In this document: positions 56,615 through 64,000 of the stretch, in pieces
Layout: each line of letters starts with the position of its first letter
How positions within the stretch are numbered: the first letter of the stretch is position 1
Assembly (NCBI GenBank): GCA_030247855.1
Contig: JAPDRN010000036.1
Coordinates: 186,001 to 250,000 of the forward strand
Direction of reading: 5' to 3'
DNA length: 64,000 nt
Origin: Knufia peltigerae
Taxonomy: Eukaryota; Ascomycota; Eurotiomycetes; Chaetothyriales; Trichomeriaceae
Translations under genes and position numbers: made by a program
Notes under the pieces: model-generated
The model's input: the letters and a program-made list of their open reading frames with translations, nothing else
Databases searched by the model: none
What the model was told of the DNA's origin: nothing

Positions 56615-59600
56615 ATGGCGACTATCGACAGTGTATGCTTTTGGTAGGTGTTTCGCAAAGCATGGGGTGAAAGAGACCGCTCACTGACTTTCCTATTCCA
56701 GCATTTCACTCGTTGCAGCAGCGTGGCTTGTGCATCTCTTTCCAATCTCTACCGCACATGGTAAGGCCCACGCGTCGCTTACCACTTGATCCTTGAACCA
56801 TCCTTGTCGCTGACTATACATAGATCGGCCTGTACACCTTATCGTCTTTGGTCTCTTCTCATGTTCCTTCGCCGTGGTGAGCGCAACCAAAGCACTCCCA
56901 ACCCTTTTTCAGCCACCGGGCCTTGAGAAACCACAATATGAAGCAGTCCCACTGGAAGATCTTGGGCATGCGCTTGAAAGATTGGAACCTACAAAGCCCA
57001 GTACTAGACAAGATGGAAAGGTTCGCATCTCAGTGTTGGCTGCAGCGGTAGTCGCACTGTCACTGCGCATTGAACTATACCGCCGAATAGGGAAAGCGAC
57101 AGAATGCACTATGGACAACGTCGAGGTGTTCCTGCCCTTTCTCCTCGCTTGCTATGATGCGGCTAGATCACAGCGGCCGTTGGCCCTAGAACAAGATGAT
57201 CGTCCGGACAGCAGCATCTATGATGGAATACGTATGGCCCTTAAACGCTTCATCCTTAGGCATCGCACTCGGTATTTACTTCCGATATTGCTCGTGTCTT
57301 ATGGGGCGTATCTGGCGCAAGGGCTCTGGAGCTCTTCGAATTCAACCTACATATGCCCGATCGTGACCGGTGAACCTAGGACTGTACCAGCGATGCAAGT
57401 CATAGCTCTATTTCTAGACCTGTGCCTTGTGCTCCTGGTCTACGAAAGCTCGCCCAAGAGCAATGGTCGTGGTCTTTCAGGACGGCGATATGCAGTCCTT
57501 TGGAGTTCCGCCATTTTTGCGACGGCCGTGATCTGGTCGGTCGTGGCTTCGATCGTGTATGTATTCAAGCCAGAGTACAGGAACTGGCTCCTCTTGCTTC
57601 GGCCGGGCGTTGAGTTCAGTACATTTGTGGCAATGTTCGGGCATATTTTGCTCTTCTGTCTTTTCTGCATCAGCACTTTGCATAGTGTAAGTCAATCACG
57701 ATATCTTCAATCGCCCTGCCCACTAACAACGACAGATCATGACTCACGGCGCCTTGGACATGTCGCTCTATTTGACGGCTCTAATGACAATGATACCAGG
57801 ATTCGAGTTTATCTGGTCTCACAGAAATCCCTTCCCTCCAACCCCCCTATCTACAACCACCTTTTCCTTTCTTTTCGTTTTTTGGGGCTGGTTAGCATAT
57901 CGACACAGCCAGCAAGCAGTGGGCGATAGGACTCCACTGTCAGCATCTCGACAGACGTTACTGTTCCTTCTTTTGTGCATCCTTATCTTCCCAGCTTTAC
58001 GGAAGAATAGCTACGTACACTATCATCCGATAGATATGCTGATCTACGATGCGAAAATCCACCACGATAATTACCTGCAATCTGTGGGAAGTACCTCTTC
58101 ACTTTCTGATACCGTCGCTCGGTACAAGCAGAGATACAACCGCAATCCTCCTCCCGGGTTTGACGTTTGGTTTGAATACGCAAGGAACAAATCTATCCTC
58201 ATCGTGGATGAGTTTGATCAGATATACGAAGACCTCTTGCCATTCCGCACCATATCACCAGCCTCGCTACGAAAACAAACCTGGGAGATGGTTTCCAACC
58301 CCTGGAACGAAATATCTGGCATCACCATCCGCAATGGTAACGCAGCTGTACAAGAGAATGTTATACCCACGCATCGCTGGATGCTTGAAGGTGTTGCCGC
58401 CCTCATCAATAGCTTTGCTCGCCATCTACCAGATATGGATCTTGCCTTCAACATCAACGACGAGTCAAGAGTGGCCGTACCGTACAGTGACATCAATCAC
58501 CTGAGAGACCAGGCCCGGGCTGAAGATAAAAGCGGCGGCGCAGGTTTTTCCCCAGATCGCGCATCTGGCTGGTTGCCAATCCCCGAAAATGTTCTCACCG
58601 ATACCGTTTTCAGAGACATGTCTTTCCGAAACACATTCCGCGCGTTCGGCTCGGTGGGGTGTCCTCCATCGTCTACTGCCCGACAAAGTCAACACATCTA
58701 CTCTCAAGCACATGTCTGCGGACCTTGCGTCGCTAAGCATTCGCTAGGCCAGTTCGTAAGCAACTGGTCGGAAGCAGCTGATATCTGCCACCAACCTGAT
58801 ATGGCGTATTTGCATGGCTTTTACCTCTCTCCGGCAGCGTTCAAGTCAAGCTACCAGCTCATGCCAGTGTTCTCGCAATCCAAGCCCCACGGGTACAATG
58901 ACATTTTATATCCCAGCGCCTGGAACTACATGGACAAGGTGCGTTACGAACCATCCGACTCAAAAGGTGTTCCAGGAGAGGAGGGCTATACCCCGGGGAA
59001 CCCAGACCCTCCGTTCGACCAGAAGGTGAATGTTTTATTCTGGCGAGGCGCGACCTCTGAGGGCGTGTCGGGTGGTGACCACTCCTGGCGAGGTATGACA
59101 AGACAAAGGCTTGTGCATATGACTAACAACCTCACAACGTCTTCCCATGACCGGTTCGCCGTTCTATTGCCTAATCCGGCCAACTACAAAAAGTACAAAT
59201 ACCAGATTCTTGATGGCCCTGCCGCAAAAGAGCTGGGGTTGGAGACTGATATTGCCATTGTCGATCGTATCGCGCGTTGCGGCGGAGTTGGCCTGCATGA
59301 CTGTACTGACCAGGAGGCCGAGTTTGGACTGGTCGGCCCAAGCGATTTTCAGGAGCACTGGCGATATAAGTTTTTGTTTGACCTCGACGGGGCAGGTTTC
59401 TCTGGACGATTCTTGCCCTTTCTACAGTCGAGAAGTTTGCCCTTCAAGACGGCACTGTTCAGAGAGTGGTACGACAGTCGGTTGACAGCATGGCTCCATT
59501 TCGTGCCACAGGATATCAGACTGCATGGGGTTTGGAGCACGTTGGCATACTTTGCAGGTGTCAATGGGACCATGTTTGGTCAGCAGATCAGGTGGAAAGG

Positions 59601-59760
59601 GCACGATAAAGAGGCCGAATTGATTGCAGAAGGGGGCAGGAAATGGGCGTCAGAGGTGCTCAGAAAGGAAGATATGGAGGTCTATTTCTTCAGGCTCTTG
59701 CTTGAATGGGGACGCTTGACCGATGATAAGAGAGATGAACTTGGGTTTGTGCTTGAGTGA
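56615..59760 (+). CDS. CAP10-like glycosyltransferase (GT90) with multi-span N-terminus
   Basis: Four exons (56615-56643, 56702-56760, 56824-57686, 57736-59760) encode 991 aa. The N-terminal 400 residues contain many hydrophobic segments (ISLVAAAWLVHLF, FGLFSCSFAVVS, YLLPILLVSYGAYL, MQVIALFLDLCLVLLVY, LWSSAIFATAVIWSVVASI, FVAMFGHILLFCLFC, LYLTALMTMIPGF, FSFLFVFWGWLAYR). The C-terminal half is the lumenal GT90 domain: VLFWRGATSEG, HRWMLEG, FLFDLDGAGFSGRFLPFLQSRSLPFK and WLHFVPQDIRLHGVWSTLAYF. Relatives of cryptococcal Cap10/Cxt1 transfer xylose or related sugars to capsule, O-glycans or glycolipids in the Golgi. The exact donor and acceptor are not readable. The 29-nt first exon is supported by phase and splice signals. 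Confidence 0.9.
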
Positions 59761-60498
59761 TTGATCGTGCAAGCATTTGACCTCTTACATGTTTCGACAC
59801 GCTCTTGTAATATAGCCTTGAGATGTCATGTAAATCATCGAGAAGTACAGTATTCTCAGCCTTTGGGACATCATGATGAGCCATCTCGTCGTAAATGTGT
59901 CATTCACGGCCGTACTCTGCTTTTGGTTGTTGTGTCCTCCGTACTGTGCCGTACATAAATAAGTGCATGCGACAATAGCCGAGGTTATCAACCTGATATC
60001 TTTAGAGGCTGACTAGGATGCGCTAACGCAGACTACACCACTTAACAGGTACTCTCCAAGGGCGTATTTGAAGGCTAATGGGATCACTAATCGATTAGTG
60101 CTCAGATCCCTCACTAAAGTCATTCGTACCCGTACATTCGGAGGAGGCCGAGGCCGGTCAATGTGATTGACTTGGCGGAGATTCTTCGTGCTTCGCTCAT
60201 CTCCTCCTCCCCGTCTCCCTCATGCCTCTTGCTCCGCATCCTCGGCATCTTTTGATCTTGGTTGATTTTTCCTACGGAATCCAGCCTTCGCCATTCTCAA
60301 TCATGTGTCAGCGTTGAACCATAATCTCGCCTCCCGATCATTCTTCCGAAATTCAACAACGAGCCTCAGCTTCTCTGTCCTCGCGCAGTGTGTTGCGAGA
60401 GACGCTCCCGTTGCCTGCCATCCCCGTACGCCCGTGTATCGTGCGGTGCGACTTTCGCCTCAATCGCCAGTCCCAGCTCAAGATAATGTCAGGATAAC
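59761..60498. other. Intergenic, PEX13 promoter
   Basis: About 740 nt with no gene. The PEX13 leader near 60,200-60,300 is pyrimidine-rich. No RNA or repeat is visible. Confidence 0.55.
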
Positions 60499-62053
60499 AT
60501 GACGACACCCTCTCCGCCCAAACCTTGGGAACGCGCTGTTGCATCAGGTATATACCATCTGCTAGCCTTGATGCAAGACATGTTGCTAACGTATCTACAG
60601 CTGCCGCTGGGACAACAACACCGATTGCTTCGGCCGCCATGACCACGCCCTCCTCACTACCTTCTGCCGATGCTTCTTCTGGCACTCCAGCTCTTCCCGA
60701 TCGGCCTTCCACCCTCAACAATGTAGTCAACCAGACTGCATCTAATTACGCGAACCAGAATCGTTTCGGCACCGGTATGGGTGCAAGTCCATATTCTTCA
60801 CCTTACTCATCGTACTCGTCGTACTCATCGCCATATAACCGCTTTGGTGGTGGAGGCATGTATGGCGGGGGAATGTACGGTGGCGGCTATGGCGGTTACG
60901 GAGGCGGCATGTACGGCGGTAGCATGTATGGAGGAGGTTATGGAAACTACCCCGGCATGCCCGGCGACCCGAACAACCAAAGTTTGACCCAAACATGGAA
61001 TCAAAGTACAGCAGCAACGTTTCAGATAATGGAGAGCATCGTGGGCGCGTTTGGTGGATTCGCACAGATGCTCGAGAGTGCGTACATGACGACGCACTCC
61101 TCATTTTTCGGTAAGTCAAGGACGCTAATATGATCGCACCGAACTGCAACTGATGTGCCGAAGCCATGGTATCGATGGCCGAACAACTAGGCAACCTCCG
61201 CCAAACACTCGGGTCGGTCCTGGGAATATTCACGTTACTACGGTGGATGCGCACACTCATCGCCAAAATCACTGGCCGACCACCTCCAGCTGACGCTACG
61301 GCTCTTACTCCTGCCAATTTCTCATCATTCCTCTCGGGCGGACACGCCCCAGCTACACTGCCCGATGGCAGTCCCGCCCCTCCTCGACCATCCAAAAAAC
61401 CGTTCATCATGTTCGCCATCGCCGTCTTTGGCTTGCCCTACTTGATGGGCAAACTCATCCGCGCCATGGCCCGCTCTCAGGAAGAAGAGCAAAAGCGACA
61501 ACAGGAACAAATGTCGCTGACATACACCAACCCTAACGGCGAACAGGTCCCCATCGACCCACGAAAGCTTGATTTCTGCCGTGTTCTCTATGACTACACT
61601 CCTGCACCCAACTCGGGCGGCATGGACCTCGAAGTGAAGAAGGGCGACCTGGTCGCTGTTTTATCCAAGACGGATCCTATGGGCAACGCCTCGGAATGGT
61701 GGCGTTGTCGAGCACGCGACGGCAAGATGGGCTACCTACCTAGCCCCTATCTCGAGCCGATTCAGAGACCTGCGCAACGACCGGCACAGGGGCAAATCAC
61801 CGATGGGCCGGCAGCTTCTGCGCCAGGGAGTAGGACCGCAACGATGAAAGGAAGCGCACCCCTCGCGGCCACCAAATTGCTCGAGCAAGGCGACCGGGCG
61901 AAGAGCCTCAGTTCAATATATTCGCCCACTGGCGGGATCGGCAATGCGCAATCACCCGTCCCCGTGGCACTCGGTGCCAAGGGACCGGAGATGAAGAGCA
62001 AGCCAGGCGACATTTCTCCCGAGAGTTTCCAGAAGAGTGCTTTTTATTCGTGA
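60499..62053 (+). CDS. PEX13: Peroxisomal membrane protein peroxin 13
   Basis: Three exons (60499-60547, 60601-61110, 61164-62053) give 482 aa. The start is MTTPSPPKPWERA, with the N-terminal PKPWE motif typical of Pex13. A Gly/Tyr/Met-rich region (GGGMYGGGMYGGGYGGYGG) follows. Then comes the conserved helical region (FQIMESIVGAFGGFAQMLES, AEQLGNLRQTLGSVLG, LLRWMRTLIAKITGRP), a hydrophobic span (PFIMFAIAVFGLPYLMG, about 266-282) and a C-terminal SH3 domain (LDFCRVLYDYTP ... EWWRCRARDGKMGYLPSPYL, about 323-387). Pex13 forms the peroxisomal docking/translocation pore with Pex14 and binds Pex5; its YG-rich part forms a phase-like meshwork in yeast and human orthologs. Everything expected is present. 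Confidence 0.97.
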
Positions 62054-63059
62054 ACGGCGAAGCCAGCTTATATTTTTTTTGTTTCGTTTTCTTGGTCTAT
62101 GAGATGAGAGGAAAAGACAGAAAACCAAATCTACTTATTTGTACTACCTTTGGAACGATCTAGTCAGCTTGTTGACCGGTTTCATGGCCATGTTGAATAA
62201 ATATGTAAGCGTGACATAAAATTGGGGATATAGGATGAATGGAGCACGAGTATATGATATGTACCTACGTACTCTTTACTGCATGGTCTCGTTTAGCTAC
62301 CCATTGGAATTCAGTCGTCAAGGCCGCTTTTTGTCAGTCTTCAAGTTTGACCTCTTTTTTTAATGTTCAAACAGGCTCGGAGTTTTGATCACGTCTATTC
62401 ACATTCCCATTCTCGCAATAAATGGTTGTCAGGAATTCCTTCCCTTTTCTTTCTCCTTCTACTGCCGCTCTCGACGGTTGCAGGAAGAGAGACAAGATAC
62501 GTGAAAAGAAGGCAGGGCAAAACGGAACAATTATTCTACTAGAGCACGAGGAGCGAAGAGCAAACGTGGTACGAGTAGTAGAACGGTCTCATGAATCTAT
62601 ATATCCTGTTCTGTTGGGAAAGAAGAAGATGAAAAGAGACCGAGATTGCGATTTGAACCCTTTTGGCTAGGTACTCTTTCTATAGAGTATGCCCTCGACT
62701 CGATCAGGACATGAACACAGATATGTCGTTGCCCAAGCGTTGCCAAAATAAAAGGACCTCCGAGGACCTTTATCAATCCGGGGTTGGTTTTCTCTCGCTT
62801 CCCATCGACTACTCAAAAGTCATCATGATGACGGGGCCGCCGAGTTTTCGTCGCTGCACCATCGAAAATCGTGCCGCACGAGCGAAAACGCCTGGCCCCA
62901 CTGGTTGAAGAAGAGGGCAAAAAAAAAATTCGTTTCTATGATTCCGATGATCCCAAATTTCCTAAGCTTCTATATCATATCGTTCCGACGTTGAAAGAAA
63001 GATGAAAGGGGGGGTTCGTGGTTTGCCTCGTCGGGAGCGGAGCAGGAGTGTCTTGCTCT
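62054..63059. other. Tail-to-tail intergenic region, about 1 kb
   Basis: It holds the 3' flanks of two convergent genes. Small ORFs around 62,420-62,910 lack motifs. The right end, before 63,060, is purine-rich. Confidence 0.55.
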
Positions 63060-63857
63060 TCACAAACTTCCCCTCCTGGGGAAGGAAACGCCCTCGACGG
63101 CGGCGTGGTCGGTGAACCAGCTCACCTTTTCGCCGCCGCCCTCGTTGACGAGGCCACAGGGGAGACTGCGACCTTCGTCGTCGGCCTCGAGGATCTTTTT
63201 CAGGATTTCCTTCTTGCCGCCGCCCGTGACGACGAAGGCGATCTTGTGGGCGTGCGTCACGACGGGGAGGGTCAGGGTGATTCTTCGGGGAGGGGGCTTG
63301 GGGCTGTCCTCGATCGGGGCGACCCAGGCGTCGGACTCGCGCAGGAGTTGGTGGCCCGGGAACAGACTGCACGTGTGGCCGTCGGGGCCACAACCGAGCA
63401 GGATCAGATCAAAGATGGGCGTCTTGACCGAGTCCTTGCTGGCGAAGCTCGACATGAGCGCCTCTTGGTACTGGTCGGCCAGCTCCTGAGCGTCGTCGAG
63501 GTGTTCGAGGTTGATGGCGTGGACGGTCGGCGTGCCTTGTCCACGGGGGATCTTGTCGAGGAGGTCCTTCTTCAGGAGGCCGTAGTTGCTGTCTTCGTCG
63601 TCAAAGGGCACGGCCCGCTCGTCGGCGAAAAAGACCTCCCATTTCGAAAACTGCGGGCCGGATTCGGGGTCTTCGTTGGGCCCGGCCACGAGGAGAGCTT
63701 TGGCGAGCGTCGCGGCGAGGGAACCTCCCGACACGGCCACCTTGAACGCGTCGTGCCGTTGGAAGGCGGCCTTTTGACACGACAGGATGTAAGTGCGCAG
63801 GTGGGCGGCGAGGTTGTCGACCGTAGGGTAACTGTACAGGTTTGCCTGTTTACCCAT
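63060..63857 (-). CDS. SOL: 6-phosphogluconolactonase (SOL family)
   Basis: An intronless 265-aa frame from the ATG at 63,857. The family order is clear: FKVAVSGGSLAATLAKAL (phosphate-binding), WEVFFADERAVPFDDEDSNY with the conserved DER, FDLILLGCGPDGHTCSLFPG (GxGPDGHxxSLFP catalytic motif), then ITLTLPVVTHAHKIAFVVTG and GEKVSWFTDHAAVEGV near the end. It hydrolyses 6-phosphogluconolactone in the oxidative pentose phosphate pathway, in the cytosol, supplying NADPH together with its neighbours in the pathway. Length is normal for the 6PGL/SOL group. Third codon positions are very GC-rich, as expected of a highly expressed gene. Confidence 0.97.
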   Translation of the reverse strand: MGKQANLYSYPTVDNLAAHLRTYILSCQKAAFQRHDAFKVAVSGGSLAATLAKALLVAGPNEDPESGPQFSKWEVFFADERAVPFDDEDSNYGLLKKDLLDKIPRGQGTPTVHAINLEHLDDAQELADQYQEALMSSFASKDSVKTPIFDLILLGCGPDGHTCSLFPGHQLLRESDAWVAPIEDSPKPPPRRITLTLPVVTHAHKIAFVVTGGGKKEILKKILEADDEGRSLPCGLVNEGGGEKVSWFTDHAAVEGVSFPRRGSL

Positions 63858-64000
63858 CTTGTGCGCGCGCGGATGCGTGTGTATGGGGAAGAGGGAGAGA
63901 TATCTGGGTATGGATTTTTGGTTTCCTGTTTCCTTTTTTCTTATCGCAAGAACTGCTGGCGATTGTCGGAGCTGTGCCTAAATCGACCGAGATGTGACGA

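Noticed and set aside
60742..61419. 225-aa minus-strand ORF
   Set aside because: Antisense to the Gly/Tyr-rich part of PEX13.
62645..62700. tRNA-like GATTTGAACCC segment
   Set aside because: It superficially resembles a T arm, but the stem does not pair and no acceptor or anticodon stem is found.
1..64000. CRISPR arrays, rRNA genes, long terminal repeats
   Set aside because: No regularly spaced repeats, no rRNA-like blocks and no paired LTRs were seen on either strand.

Overview
The window is nuclear DNA of a filamentous ascomycete (Pezizomycotina). Genes are 1-3 kb, spaced 0.2-2 kb apart and interrupted by short introns (about 43-84 nt, with GTAAGT/GTATGT-type donors, CTAAC-like branch sites and CAG/TAG/AAG acceptors). 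The gene families are fungal: Zn2Cys6 regulators, a GH16 glucanase, a CAP10-type glycosyltransferase, HDEL as the ER signal, PEX13 and KRE33. The mix of families would suit a black yeast or another Eurotiomycete, but that placement is inference and no marker gene settles it. There are no operons, CRISPR arrays or ribosomal RNA genes.

Left flank (1-9.6 kb). This part is gene-poor. It holds a tRNA-Thr(UGU) with a 23-nt intron, one plausible proline/serine-rich gene, a decayed SNF2-type helicase, a coiled-coil gene broken by two frame changes, a VGPGA-type minisatellite and weak ORFs. It looks like a decayed or lineage-specific segment.

Middle (8-46 kb). In order: a four/five-helix membrane protein (-); a single-pass SKG6/MID2-like surface protein (+); a Zn2Cys6 activator (-) divergent from a TRI12-like MFS exporter (+); a Tc1/mariner transposase relic; an NTF2/SnoaL-like protein (+); a secreted GH16 glucanase (-); TFIIS (-); a soluble fumarate reductase with a C-terminal cytochrome b5 domain (-); an extended SDR reductase (-); a regulator with a fungal-type domain but no zinc cluster (+); a cyclophilin (-); a conserved-looking protein of unknown role (-); a GPALPP/DUF3752 nuclear protein (+); and a second Zn2Cys6 regulator (-).

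Right (47-64 kb). Mostly housekeeping: an ER thioredoxin-family protein ending in HDEL (+), a 938-residue orphan protein with a basic tail (+), the RNA cytidine acetyltransferase Kre33/NAT10 (-), a multi-span CAP10 glycosyltransferase (+), peroxin 13 (+) and 6-phosphogluconolactonase (-).

Exon structures were worked out by eye from splice signals and reading-frame continuity. No biosynthetic cluster or clearly new system is evident. The best leads are the divergent regulator/exporter pair, the orphan 938-aa protein, microexons inside a zinc cluster, an intergenic ACTCCGTA word cluster and several relics in the left flank.
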